NCBI GenBank assembly: GCA_035649275.1
Contig: DASRJW010000097.1
Span: 1 to 64,000 of the forward strand
Direction: 5' to 3'
Length of the DNA stretch: 64,000 bases
Source of the DNA: Candidatus Krumholzibacteriia bacterium
GTDB taxonomy: Bacteria; Krumholzibacteriota; Krumholzibacteriia; G020349025
A model generated the notes under the pieces. That model had not been told where the DNA came from. It worked only from the letters and a program-made list of their open reading frames with translations, and ran no database searches. This document shows positions 49,036 through 57,850 of this stretch, in pieces. Position 1 is the stretch's first letter. Each line of letters starts with the position of its first letter. Both the position numbers and the translations under genes were made by a program.

Positions 49036-51174
49036 GTGCATCTCGACGAAGTGCATTCGAAGCCGGTGCCTGCTGGAAGCCAGGGCGCGACGATGGGTGG
49101 GATGCCGACCGCGGGGCTGGAGCTGTCGAGTCTCACGGCGGCACCGGCACGGGGCGTGACGGTGGTGTTCAAGTACGGCGGCTCGGTGCAGGAGGATGCG
49201 ACGCTGGCCCGGACCTGGGCCCACGACCTGGCGACGCTCGTCCGGCTCGGCCTCCGGCCCATCGTCGTGCACGGCGGCGGCCCGGAGCTGACGCGCGTGA
49301 TGCAACGCCTGGGGGTCGAGCCCCGCTTCGTCGACGGACACCGGATCACCGACGCCGAGACCGCGACGCTGGCGGAGATGGTCTTCGCGCGCATCAACAA
49401 GCAGATCGTGGCACTCCTCGCTCGGGTGGGAGTGCGAGCCATGGGGATCTCCGGCAGCGACGGCGGCTTGTTGCAGGTGCGTACCCATCGTCCGGAGGGG
49501 CGCGATCTGGGTTTCGTGGGCGCGGTCGAGGCCGTGGATCCGGCGCCGCTCCTCCACCTGCAGCAGGGTGGCTTCGTGCCGGTGATTTCGCCGACGGCCA
49601 CCGATGCTTGCGGCCAACTCCACAACATCAACGCCGATTTCGTGGCGGCGGCGGTGGCGGCAGCGATGCACGCCAGCGAGCTCGTCTTCCTCTCCGACGT
49701 ACCCGGCTACCTGGAGGATGGCCACCCGGTGGCGATCCTGGCCGCGTCACGGGCGCAAGCGCTGCTGCGTGCCGGCGCGGTGCAAGGCGGAATGCAGCCC
49801 AAGCTGGAAGCAGCGCTGCAAGCGCTGGCCGCGGGCGTCCCGCGAGTGCGCCTTCTCGATGGACGCACACCGCACATCGTGCTCACGGCACTCTGGTCCG
49901 GCGCCAGTCCAGGCACCGTGATCGTGCCCGCCGAAGCCACGGGCGCGCCGGGGAACACCCCGCCGGCTCCGGCATGGGCGGGAACGTTGGCGGCGCGCGG
50001 CGCCGCCGTCCTCGTCGACAGTTACACCCGTGAGCCCCTCGAGCTCGCCGGCGGCGCCGGCTGCCTCGTGGTGGACAGCGCCGGGAAGAGCTACCTCGAT
50101 TTCGGCGCCGGCATCGGAGTGAGCGCCCTCGGCCACGGACATCCTGCCCTCGTCGCCGCGCTGCGTGGCGGCGCCTCCGGCCTCTTGCACACGAGCAACC
50201 TCTATTGGACCGAGCCCATGGTGGGGCTGGCGGAGCGGCTCGTCGACGCCGCCGGGATGGAACGTGCTTTCTTCTGCAACTCCGGCACCGAGGCGGTGGA
50301 GGCGGCTCTCAAGCTCGGTCGCAAGACGCGACCGGGCCGGAAGAAGATCGTCGTCTTCCAAGGCGGCTTCCACGGGCGCACCTTCGGCTCCCTCTCGGCA
50401 ACGATGCAGGAGAACTACCAGGCCCCTTTCCGCCCCTTGCTCGAGGGCTTCGTCGCCGTGCCCTTCGGTGATTTCGAGGCGGCCTCGGCGGCCATCGATA
50501 CCGATACCGCCCTCGTCCTCGTCGAGCCGATCCAAGGCGAAGGCGGCGTGCGCCCGGCGCCGGCTGGTTTCCTCGCCCACCTGCGTGCGAGTTGCGACCG
50601 CTGCGGCGCGCTTCTCGTGTTCGACGAAGTGCAGACCGGTCTCGGACGCACCGGGACCTTTCTCGCCGCCCAGGGAGACGGCGTGGTTCCCGATGCGGTG
50701 ACGCTGGCGAAGGCGCTCGCGGGGGGCTTGCCCATGGGGGCCTTGCTCGCCCGCGGCGAAGCGGCGCGGGCGCTCGGGCGCGGGGAGCATGGATCCACCT
50801 TCGGCGGCGGACCCTTCGTCGCCCGAGCGGCGCACGCAGTGCTCGATACCGTGCTGGCCCCGGGATTTCTGGCGGGAGTGCGGGCTCGCGGCGCCGAGCT
50901 CGGAGCCAGGCTGGCGCTTCTGGCGACGGCCTGGCCGGAGGTGGTGAAGGAAGCGCGCGGCCGCGGCCTCATGTGGGGGCTCGAGCTGCGCCAACCGAGG
51001 GCCCCGGAGCTGGTGGGGGCATTGCGCGAGCTCGGCTTCCTGGGCTTGCAAGCCGGCAAGAACGTGCTGCGGCTGTTGCCGCCTCTCGTGGTGAGCGCCG
51101 CCGAGATCGACGCCGCTGGTGCCTTCCTGGAGCGTGGGTTGGTGCGGCTCGGCGGCGGGGATGGTGCGTCATGA
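49036..51174 (+). CDS. argBD: Fused acetylglutamate kinase and acetylornithine aminotransferase
   Basis: 712 residues in one frame. Residues about 40-295 are ArgB: VVFKYGGSV (Lys46), PIVVHGGGPELTRVM, FVDGHRITD, MGISGSDGG, NINADFVAAAVAAAM and the closing GTVIV. A Pro/Ala-rich linker (ATGAPGNTPPAPAWAG) leads to ArgD, residues about 317-712: DFGAGIGVSALGHGHPAL, FFCNSGTEAVEAALKLGRK, GGFHGRTFGSLSAT, LVFDEVQTGLGRTG, TLAKALAGGLPMGA with the PLP Lys559, and a C-terminus ending VRLGGGDGAS. It would carry out steps 2 and 4 of the pathway. GTG 49036 follows GAGGAGA at eight bases. The gene overlaps argR by four bases. Confidence 0.95.
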   Translation: MHLDEVHSKPVPAGSQGATMGGMPTAGLELSSLTAAPARGVTVVFKYGGSVQEDATLARTWAHDLATLVRLGLRPIVVHGGGPELTRVMQRLGVEPRFVDGHRITDAETATLAEMVFARINKQIVALLARVGVRAMGISGSDGGLLQVRTHRPEGRDLGFVGAVEAVDPAPLLHLQQGGFVPVISPTATDACGQLHNINADFVAAAVAAAMHASELVFLSDVPGYLEDGHPVAILAASRAQALLRAGAVQGGMQPKLEAALQALAAGVPRVRLLDGRTPHIVLTALWSGASPGTVIVPAEATGAPGNTPPAPAWAGTLAARGAAVLVDSYTREPLELAGGAGCLVVDSAGKSYLDFGAGIGVSALGHGHPALVAALRGGASGLLHTSNLYWTEPMVGLAERLVDAAGMERAFFCNSGTEAVEAALKLGRKTRPGRKKIVVFQGGFHGRTFGSLSATMQENYQAPFRPLLEGFVAVPFGDFEAASAAIDTDTALVLVEPIQGEGGVRPAPAGFLAHLRASCDRCGALLVFDEVQTGLGRTGTFLAAQGDGVVPDAVTLAKALAGGLPMGALLARGEAARALGRGEHGSTFGGGPFVARAAHAVLDTVLAPGFLAGVRARGAELGARLALLATAWPEVVKEARGRGLMWGLELRQPRAPELVGALRELGFLGLQAGKNVLRLLPPLVVSAAEIDAAGAFLERGLVRLGGGDGAS

Positions 51175-51653
51175 GCGCTCTCGACAAAGCCCGGCGGCAG
51201 CGGGAGCTGCTCGCAGTGCTGCGCGAGCAGGTCATCCACAGTCAGGAGGAACTGCGGCGGGCTTTGCGGCAACGAGGTTTTCCGGTGACACAGGCCACTC
51301 TGTCGCGGGACCTGAAGGAGCTCCGCGTTCCCTGCGTGCCGACGGCGCAAGGATATCGCTATGCCGTGGACGATACGCCTGTCGGAGTGCCGGCGCCGAC
51401 AGAAGCGGCGCCCGGGCGTCTGCAGAACGTGGCCGCCCAGGAGGTCACCGGGGTCGAGGCCAACGAAGTCGCCGTCGTGATCCGCACCCTGACCGGCCGA
51501 GCGCAAGGGGTGGCGGTGTGGCTCGACGGTCTGCGCTTGCCGAACTTGCTGGCGACGCTGGCAGGGGACGACGCGATCCTCGTGGTGCCGCGCCATGTCC
51601 AAGCCACGGACAAGCTCAAGAGTGAGATCGCCGCCGTGTTGCAATGGGAATGA
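51171..51653 (+). CDS. argR: Arginine repressor
   Basis: 160 residues. The N-terminal winged helix (RQRELLAVLREQVIHSQEELRRALRQRGFPVTQATLSRDLKELRVPCVP) is the ArgR DNA-binding domain, with the family motif TQATxSRDxKEL. The C-terminal part (NEVAVVIRTLTGRAQGVAVWLDGLRLPNLLATLAGDDAILVVPR) is the oligomerisation and arginine-binding domain, with GDDAI in place of the usual GDDT. It overlaps the argBD stop (ATGA). It presumably represses this operon at the palindrome near 46640 when arginine is plentiful. The linker (DDTPVGVPAPTEAAPGR) is longer than usual. Confidence 0.93.
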   Translation: MSALDKARRQRELLAVLREQVIHSQEELRRALRQRGFPVTQATLSRDLKELRVPCVPTAQGYRYAVDDTPVGVPAPTEAAPGRLQNVAAQEVTGVEANEVAVVIRTLTGRAQGVAVWLDGLRLPNLLATLAGDDAILVVPRHVQATDKLKSEIAAVLQWE

Positions 51654-51669
51654 AGTGAAGGAGACGCCG

Positions 51670-53094
51670 ATGCCACGCTATGTGCTCGCCTATTCGGGGG
51701 GCCTCGACACTTCGGTCATGCTCCGCTGGTTGCAGGAGACGCATGGCGCCGAGGTCGTGACCTTCACGGCGGACCTGGGGCAGAAACAGGAGCTGCGCGG
51801 CGTGCGGGAGAAGGCCCTCGCCACCGGGGCGAGCCGCGCCTTCGTCGTGGATCTGCGCCCAGAGTTCGTCGCCGACTACGTCTGGCCGAGCCTGAAGGCG
51901 GGAGCGCTGTACCAAGGCGTGTACCCGCTGGCCACGGCGCTCGGCCGGCCGCTCATCGCCGCGCACGCCGTGCGCATCGCCCGTGAAGTCGGCGCCGATG
52001 CCTTCGTGCATGGCTGCACCGGCAAGGGCAATGACCAGGTGCGCCTGGAGGTCGGGGTGCGGACGCTGGCACCGGAGTTGCGCTGTCTGGCGCCGCTCCG
52101 CGACTGGGAACTGCGCTCGCGGGAAGAAGAGATCGCTTGGGCCCGTTCCCGCGGCATCCCGATCTCGGCAACCTTGGCCTCGCCCTATTCGATCGACGAG
52201 AATCTGTGGGGCATGGCGATCGAAGCGGGTGCGCTCGAAGACCCCTGGACGGCGCCGCCGGCGGATTGCTGGCAGCTCACGGTGGACCCGATGGCAGCGC
52301 CGGAGCCAGGCGTCGAGGTGCGACTCGTCTTCGAGGCCGGCGTGCCGGTGGCTCTGGACGGCGAGCCGCTCGACGGGCCGGCGCTGGTGGAACAGCTCAA
52401 CACCCTGGCGGCGGCGCACGGCGTCGGCCGTCTCGATGTCATCGAGGATCGCCTGGTCGGCATCAAGTCGCGCGAGGTCTACGAAGCACCCGCGGCGGTG
52501 GTGTTGCACACCGCCCGGGAAGCCCTGGAACAGCTCGTCCTCGATCGGGAGACGCGGCGCTTGAAGGCGGCGCTGGGACAGGAGCTGGCGCGGCTCGTGT
52601 ACGACGGCCAGTGGTTCACGCCGTTGCGACAAGCGATCGCTGCCTTCGTGGACGAAGCGGTGCGGCCGCTCGGCGGCGAGGTGCGCCTGCGCCTCCGCCG
52701 GGGCACCGTGGTCGCCGTGGGCCGGCGGTCGTCGCAGGCGCTGTACCAGCACGCCCTCGCCACCTACAGCGCCGGCGACAGCTTCGATCATCGTGCTGCC
52801 ACCGGTTTCATCGAGCTCTTCGGCCTGGCCGGGCGCAGCACCGCGGCAGTACGCCGGCAGGCGGAGGAAGCGGTGGAAGCGTTGCAAGCGGCGACGGCGC
52901 ACCTCGATGCAGGGGCAGCCCACGTCGAAGCAGTGGCGGAGAAAACCGTGGGCGGTGCGACCGCCGCGGGCGGTGCGGCGGCGAACAGTGCGGGCAGTGC
53001 GACGGTGAAAGCCGCGGGCAGTGCGGCGGCGAACACTGCGGGCAGCCGCGTGGCGTCCACGGCCAGACCGCGCCGTTCGGGAGCGTTGCGTTGA
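51670..53094 (+). CDS. argG: Argininosuccinate synthase with Ala/Gly-rich C-terminal tail
   Basis: 474 residues. YVLAYSGGLDTSVMLRWL is the ATP-binding P-loop; VHGCTGKGNDQVRLE, ASPYSIDENLWGMAIEAGALEDPW and FDHRAATGFIELFGL are ArgG motifs. It joins citrulline and aspartate. The family usually ends near residue 400; here about 60 more residues follow, rich in Ala, Gly, Ser and Thr (GGAAANSAGSATVKAAGS), ending in a basic ARPRRSGALR. The DNA under the tail has a repeat at 52973-53050. AAGGAG lies six bases before ATG 51670. It overlaps argH by four bases. Confidence 0.94.
   Translation: MPRYVLAYSGGLDTSVMLRWLQETHGAEVVTFTADLGQKQELRGVREKALATGASRAFVVDLRPEFVADYVWPSLKAGALYQGVYPLATALGRPLIAAHAVRIAREVGADAFVHGCTGKGNDQVRLEVGVRTLAPELRCLAPLRDWELRSREEEIAWARSRGIPISATLASPYSIDENLWGMAIEAGALEDPWTAPPADCWQLTVDPMAAPEPGVEVRLVFEAGVPVALDGEPLDGPALVEQLNTLAAAHGVGRLDVIEDRLVGIKSREVYEAPAAVVLHTAREALEQLVLDRETRRLKAALGQELARLVYDGQWFTPLRQAIAAFVDEAVRPLGGEVRLRLRRGTVVAVGRRSSQALYQHALATYSAGDSFDHRAATGFIELFGLAGRSTAAVRRQAEEAVEALQAATAHLDAGAAHVEAVAEKTVGGATAAGGAAANSAGSATVKAAGSAAANTAGSRVASTARPRRSGALR
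52973..53050 (+). repeat. Direct repeat coding the argG tail
   Basis: GTGCGGCGGCGAACASTGCGGGCAG (S = G or C; two copies, 52973-52997 and 53021-53045) with a 48-base period. It codes for GAAANSAGS and SAAANTAGS. It is very likely the product of local duplication. Confidence 0.7.
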
Positions 53095-54461
53095 GCGATC
53101 TTTGGGGCGGTCGTTTCCACGAACCGATGGACCAGGCGCTACGCCGGTTCTCGTCCTCGTTCCCCGTGGATCGCCGGCTGGCGCGTCAGGACCTCCAAGG
53201 CAGCCGAGCCCACGCGGAGGCCCTGGCGGCGGCGGGCTTCCTGCCGGAAGCGGAGCGCCAGCTGTTGTTCGAGGCTCTGCAGCAGCTCGAGGGCGAGATC
53301 GAAGCGGGCACCTTCCCACCCGAGGCGGCGGCGCTCGAGTCGCTTCCCGAGGACATCCATTCTGCCATCGAGACGCGCCTCACCGAGCTCTGCGGCGAGG
53401 CAGCGAAACGTCTGCACGCCGGCCGCAGCCGCAACGATCAGGTGGTGACGGATGTCCTGCTCTGGTTGAAAGAGGCTTCGGCGGAAGTGGAAGAAGCGGT
53501 GCGGGGCGCGGCCCGGGCGTTGGTGGAGCAAGCGGAGAAGCACCAGTCGACCTGGATCCACGCCTACACACACTTGCAACGGGCCCAGCCGCTGTCCCTG
53601 GCGCACCATCTCCTGGCGCACGTGGAGGCGCTGCGACGCGACGTGGAACGTCTCGTCGAGGCTCGCCGGCGCGCCGATCGCTCGCCCCTCGGTGCGGGCG
53701 CCGGCGCCGGTTCGAGCCTGCCCCTCGACCGCGAGGCCACGGCGCACCGCCTCGGTTTCGCTCGCGTGGCGACCCACTCCATCGATGCCGTGGCCGATCG
53801 CGACTGGGCCATCGAGTTCACCGGCGCCTGCGCCTTGATCATGACGCACCTCTCCCGTCTCGCCGAGGAGCTGGTGCTGTGGTCCGCACCGGAGTTCGGC
53901 CTGGTGACGCTCGGGGATGCCTGGTGCACCGGGTCCTCGATGCTGCCGCAGAAGCGCAACCCCGACGTCGCGGAGCTCGTGCGCGGCAAGACGGCGCGAG
54001 TGCACGGGCGCTTGCTGTCGCTGCACGGGCTGCTCAAGGGTCTGCCGCTCTCGTACAACCGCGACTTGCAAGAGGACAAGGAGGCGTTGTTCGACGCCGC
54101 GGACACGACGCGGGATTGCGCGCGCCTGCTGGCGGGTGCTCTCGGCAGCGCCCGCTTCCACCCGTCGCGGCCGGTGGGGCTCGACTTCTCCGCCGCCACC
54201 GATCTGGCCGAGGAGCTGGTGCGCCGCGGCGTCCCCTTCCGTCTCGCCCACGAGCGCGTCGGCCGTCTGGTGGCCGCCTGCGAAAGCAGCGGGCGCGGCC
54301 TCGCCGGTGCCACGCCGGCGGAGCTCCGTGAGGCCGGCCTCGACGGCCTCGATCCAGCCCTCCTCACCCCCGAGGGCAGCGTCCGGGCCAAGCGCACCCT
54401 CGGCTCGACGCATCCCGCCGAGATCGAGCGGGCGCTGGCTGCAGCCCGCGCCTGGGTCTAG
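53091..54461 (+). CDS. argH: Argininosuccinate lyase
   Basis: 456 residues. LWGGRFHEPMDQALRRFSSSF, DIHSAIETRLTELCGEAAKRLHAGRSRNDQVVTD, THLQRAQPLSLAHHLLAH and the fumarase-family signature GSSMLPQKRNPDVAEL are present, with the catalytic Ser in the last. It releases fumarate from argininosuccinate to make arginine. TTG 53091 overlaps the argG stop (TTGA), with GGGAG seven bases upstream. It is the last arg gene; the next gene starts nine bases later. Confidence 0.95.
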   Translation: MSDLWGGRFHEPMDQALRRFSSSFPVDRRLARQDLQGSRAHAEALAAAGFLPEAERQLLFEALQQLEGEIEAGTFPPEAAALESLPEDIHSAIETRLTELCGEAAKRLHAGRSRNDQVVTDVLLWLKEASAEVEEAVRGAARALVEQAEKHQSTWIHAYTHLQRAQPLSLAHHLLAHVEALRRDVERLVEARRRADRSPLGAGAGAGSSLPLDREATAHRLGFARVATHSIDAVADRDWAIEFTGACALIMTHLSRLAEELVLWSAPEFGLVTLGDAWCTGSSMLPQKRNPDVAELVRGKTARVHGRLLSLHGLLKGLPLSYNRDLQEDKEALFDAADTTRDCARLLAGALGSARFHPSRPVGLDFSAATDLAEELVRRGVPFRLAHERVGRLVAACESSGRGLAGATPAELREAGLDGLDPALLTPEGSVRAKRTLGSTHPAEIERALAAARAWV

Positions 54462-54470
54462 ATTGAGTGC

Positions 54471-57362
54471 ATGAGAAGCGGTCTTTCATATTTCTGGCGG
54501 TGCGCCAGGAGGATCCTGCCTCGTCTCCTCGTCGCCGCCGTCGGGGTGTGGCTCGCGGCGCCGGGAGCCGTCGACACGGCTGCTGCCGCCAAGCCCGGAA
54601 AAGGTGTCCCGCCGCCGCGCCTCGAGGCGCGGGCATGGAACGACAGCCTGCTACCGCCTTCTTTCTCGCCGGCGGACGAGCCGATGGCGCTCCGCGGTTT
54701 CCCGCCGGACTCGCTGGACGATGCCAAGAGACCGAAGCTGCAAGCGACCTGGGCCGGCACCGCGCCGGCGCTGGACGGCCGCGTCGGCGATTGGCCGGTG
54801 GTGCGCTGGCACGAGTTGCGCGGCGGCACCACCCTCCTCCGCGGGCAGTGGAACGGCAGCAGCGATGCAGCTCTCGACTTCGCGCTCCTGTGGACGGCAC
54901 AAGGTCTCGTCCTCGGTGCGACGCTCCGCGACGACACGCTCGTCGTCGGTAGGGAGAACGCGCCGCGCGTCGAAAGCGTGCTGCTCTATTTGAGCTCGAG
55001 CTCGACGTTGGTGCAACGCTATTGGGCCGGCTCTGAGCGGGCGGTGCGCCTCTGCGCGGATGGCCAGCTCGAGGCCTGGACGCGCTGGCACAACCGGCGG
55101 GTGGCGCTCTTTGACCCGCAGGTGCTGGGCACGCGCGGTGCCGCCAGGGTGCAACGCGACGCCGGGAGCGGCGGCAAGGTCGCCTTCGAACTCTTCGTGC
55201 CCTGGGATTTGCTCTTCCCGGCCTTGCCTCACGACGAGGCCGCGCTCCTCGTCAACGTTCTGGTGGAAGACGTGGATGGCGGCTCGGAGAAGCTCTTCGC
55301 CTGGGTGACGCGTCCCGGCATGGTGACGGTGTCGAAACCCGGCAAGGTCGACACGCGCAAGCCCGGTCTCGTCTCCGCTTGGGCGCGGCTGCAGACCGGC
55401 GGCGGGCCCGCGGCAGGGACGTGGATCAGCTCGATCGGCACGCGGCATTGGGAGAGCGGTTTTCCCTTCGAATGGTCGGTGTGGCGCTTTGGCGCCACCG
55501 GAGAGACGAAACCCGTCGTCCTCGCCGCTGGACTGCATGGCGAGAGACCGCTCCGCGTCGAGGTGTCGAGCCAGCCGGCTCTCGTCCGCTACCACGGAGC
55601 CCCGAGTGTACCGGCCGCTTGGCCGCGGTCGCGACGCCTGGAGCTCGACCTCGGCACGCCCGGCGCGGCTCCATGGCGACACGACCTGGTGCACCTGGCG
55701 CCGACGCGAGCCAGTCTCGCCGCGGGTCTGGCGGAAGTGAGCGAACCGACGAAGACAGCGGCGAAGGAACCGAGTCGTTTCCCCCGCCCCGCCGATATCG
55801 CCGTGCGGCTCCGCAAGGCGGAAGAAATGCTCGCTCGCCTCGGCGATTGGCGGGAGGTGCGCGCCGGCGAGCGCGGTATCCTGGCGGCGCGTGCCGCGGC
55901 CTGGGCAGGAATCGAAAACCGGCTGCTCGAAAGCCAGGTGCTGCGCGATCTGCTGCTCCCGGCACCGGACAAGGCGGGACAGGAGCAGCTGCTCGCGGCG
56001 CTCTGGCCGCGGCGATCGTCACAAGGCTTTCCGATCTCCGTGCCCTTCCTGCGCGGCCAATGGTCGGCGCCGGACGGCAGCCTGCAGCCCCACGCGGTGT
56101 ATCTCTCGCAGGCCGCTGCGGCGGGCACACCGGCGCCCCTCCTCCTCGTTCTCCATGATCTGGGGGAGAACGAGATGGCGCCGCTGGAGATTCCAGCCCT
56201 TCTCGCCGCCGTCGAGGCGCGGGGCTGGATTGCCGTCAGTCCCTACGCGCGCGGCGACACCGGCTTCGAGCTTGCTGGCGAACGGGACGTGCTCGACGTG
56301 CTGCAGCAGTGTCGGTCCGAGTTGCCCGTGGATCCGACCCGCCTCTACGTCACCGGCTTCGGGATGGGGGCCACCGGCGCGTGGCTGCTTTCCTTGCGCC
56401 ATGCGAACCTCTTCGCGGCGGCGGCCATTGTCTCGGGTTACGGCGACATGGACCAGCCCGGCATCTTCCAGGCTCTGGCGTACCAGCCGGAGGAGATCTT
56501 CTTCTACGAGACGATGAACCCGGCGCGACTGGTGCGGCCCGAGGTGAAGACGGCGTTCCGCGTCGTTCATGCCGAGCAGGATCAGCGCATCTCGGTGGTC
56601 CACGCCCGGGTGCTCGCCGAGCGCCTGCAGGAGTACGGCATCGCCCACGAGGTGGTGCTGCCGCCCACGACGCTCGAGGGGCGGGCGCTCTTCGAGAGCG
56701 AACTGGGCGCCAATCTGGATTTCCTCGCCGCGCACCGCCGCGTGACGCCGGGCGAGGTCGACGCGACCTGGCAGAGCGGTACCGGCGGGCCGGTGGCCTC
56801 GGTCTTCGCCCGCGGTCCCTTCGTCGTCGTGCGCGGCACGCGGTCGCTCCCCGGCGCGCCGGTCTTGGCTGGGCCGGATTCCACCCACCGTCGCGAGGTG
56901 ACCGGTCCTGCGGCGGACGCCCGCACCGCCCAGCACTTCACCGAGGAATGGCAATCGCTCTTCGCCGGAGTGCCGAGGGTGCTGGACGATACGAAGGTGG
57001 ACGCCAAGCTGCAGGCGACGACGAATCTGGTGCTCGTCGGAGATCCGCGCACGAACCGCGTCCTGGCGGAGGTGGCGTCCAAGCTCCCGGTGCACTACCA
57101 AGGCGACCGCTTCGAGGTGGACGGCAAGTCCTGGAGCTTCAATGAGGCGGGCATCGTCTTCGCCACCGCGCACCCCGCCGTCAGCGGACGGACCGTCGTG
57201 GTGCTCTCGGGAATGCCCGAGCGTCTCGGCGGCGCGGGGAAGTCGCTCCTCAAGCTCGGGGCGGACTACGTCGTGGTGACCGACGACCACGAGGTCCTCG
57301 CCATCGGCCACTTCCGCGGCTTCGGCGGCAAGTCCCGCCCGCCCACCGGGGATTCGCGCTGA
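54471..57362 (+). CDS. Exported CBM9-like and alpha/beta-hydrolase-like protein lacking the nucleophile
   Basis: 963 residues with a signal peptide (RRILPRLLVAAVGVWLAAPGAVDTAAA). Residues about 85-290 look like a CBM9-type carbohydrate-binding domain (LQATWAGTAPALDGRVGDWPVV ... VAFELFVPWDLLF). Around 545-760 is an alpha/beta-hydrolase of the esterase-D/PHB-depolymerase type (PLLLVLHDLGENEM, GWIAVSPYARGDTGF, LYVTGFGMGATGAWLLSLRH, FRVVHAEQDQRI). The nucleophile elbow, normally GxSxG, reads GFGMG, with Gly631 for Ser. The C-terminal 190 residues contain a second region of unknown type (ATTNLVLVGDPRTNRVLAEVASKLPV). It may be a binding or scaffold protein. It may be read with the arginine operon. 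Confidence 0.7.
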   Translation: MRSGLSYFWRCARRILPRLLVAAVGVWLAAPGAVDTAAAAKPGKGVPPPRLEARAWNDSLLPPSFSPADEPMALRGFPPDSLDDAKRPKLQATWAGTAPALDGRVGDWPVVRWHELRGGTTLLRGQWNGSSDAALDFALLWTAQGLVLGATLRDDTLVVGRENAPRVESVLLYLSSSSTLVQRYWAGSERAVRLCADGQLEAWTRWHNRRVALFDPQVLGTRGAARVQRDAGSGGKVAFELFVPWDLLFPALPHDEAALLVNVLVEDVDGGSEKLFAWVTRPGMVTVSKPGKVDTRKPGLVSAWARLQTGGGPAAGTWISSIGTRHWESGFPFEWSVWRFGATGETKPVVLAAGLHGERPLRVEVSSQPALVRYHGAPSVPAAWPRSRRLELDLGTPGAAPWRHDLVHLAPTRASLAAGLAEVSEPTKTAAKEPSRFPRPADIAVRLRKAEEMLARLGDWREVRAGERGILAARAAAWAGIENRLLESQVLRDLLLPAPDKAGQEQLLAALWPRRSSQGFPISVPFLRGQWSAPDGSLQPHAVYLSQAAAAGTPAPLLLVLHDLGENEMAPLEIPALLAAVEARGWIAVSPYARGDTGFELAGERDVLDVLQQCRSELPVDPTRLYVTGFGMGATGAWLLSLRHANLFAAAAIVSGYGDMDQPGIFQALAYQPEEIFFYETMNPARLVRPEVKTAFRVVHAEQDQRISVVHARVLAERLQEYGIAHEVVLPPTTLEGRALFESELGANLDFLAAHRRVTPGEVDATWQSGTGGPVASVFARGPFVVVRGTRSLPGAPVLAGPDSTHRREVTGPAADARTAQHFTEEWQSLFAGVPRVLDDTKVDAKLQATTNLVLVGDPRTNRVLAEVASKLPVHYQGDRFEVDGKSWSFNEAGIVFATAHPAVSGRTVVVLSGMPERLGGAGKSLLKLGADYVVVTDDHEVLAIGHFRGFGGKSRPPTGDSR

Positions 57363-57453
57363 ACACCTCTGGCGTTTCGACCCGACAGGCGTTGCAGGAC
57401 GGCGATCGAAACGGGTCGCCACATTGCCTGGCTACCGGACCGTCACGGGCGCC

Positions 57454-57618
57454 CTACCAATCGACGTAATGGCTTCCAGGTGGCTGGATTTGATCGACAA
57501 GGGTTCTCACCTTCTTGCCGACGGCACCGTACACGCCGAGAACTACATGCATGCGCGCAGGCAGGGTGTATGAAATCCTCGCCGATGAGTTGAAGGGGTT
57601 TGGATAGTGCTGCGCCGC
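57454..57618 (-). pseudogene. Fragment of a FlgD-like C-terminal domain
   Basis: On the minus strand, a short open stretch of 54 residues reads HYPNPFNSSARISYTLP and then HVVLGVYGAVGKKVRTLV, ending in PPGSHYVDW before a TAG. This is unmistakably the start of the FlgD-like domain found at the end of four other proteins in this window, but it is closed by stops on both sides. The second half (usually WDGRD..G..ASGVY) is missing. The rest of the parent gene is not visible upstream. It is a degraded gene remnant. Confidence 0.7.
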
Positions 57619-57658
57619 CTACTTGCGGTACAGTCCCGACTTCGAACGCCCCTTCCAC

Positions 57659-57850
57659 TCAGCGATTGCGAATGTAGGCGTTGACGCCAACGATCACCGG
57701 CTTACCGTTCACCGTCATATCAGTCGGCTGGTTGCCGTGCGTGGTCGCCACCACCAAGGTCTTGCCGCTTGCCGAGGGCGTGGGTTCCTGCAGGTCCAGA
57801 ACCAGGGTGAGGGTCTTGGCCGCTTCGTCGATCTTCGCTTCGCGCAGCAC
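57659..57850 (-). CDS. Small conserved-looking protein of unknown function
   Basis: 63 residues: LREAKIDEAAKTLTLVLDL, then PTPSASGKTLVVATTHGNQPTD and VNGKPVIVGVNAYIRN. A predicted beta-rich, soluble domain with the conserved look of a small family, which I cannot name. GTG 57850 with AAGGAG seven bases upstream is a strong start signal and argues that it is real. It lies just upstream of the FlgD-domain remnant on the same strand. Confidence 0.65.
   Translation of the reverse strand: MLREAKIDEAAKTLTLVLDLQEPTPSASGKTLVVATTHGNQPTDMTVNGKPVIVGVNAYIRNR

Noticed and set aside
57374-57419. Inverted repeats CGTTTCGA/TCGAAACG and CGACCCG/CGGGTCG after the 963-residue gene
   Set aside because: The two pairings exclude each other and there is no T-run, so I do not call a terminator.
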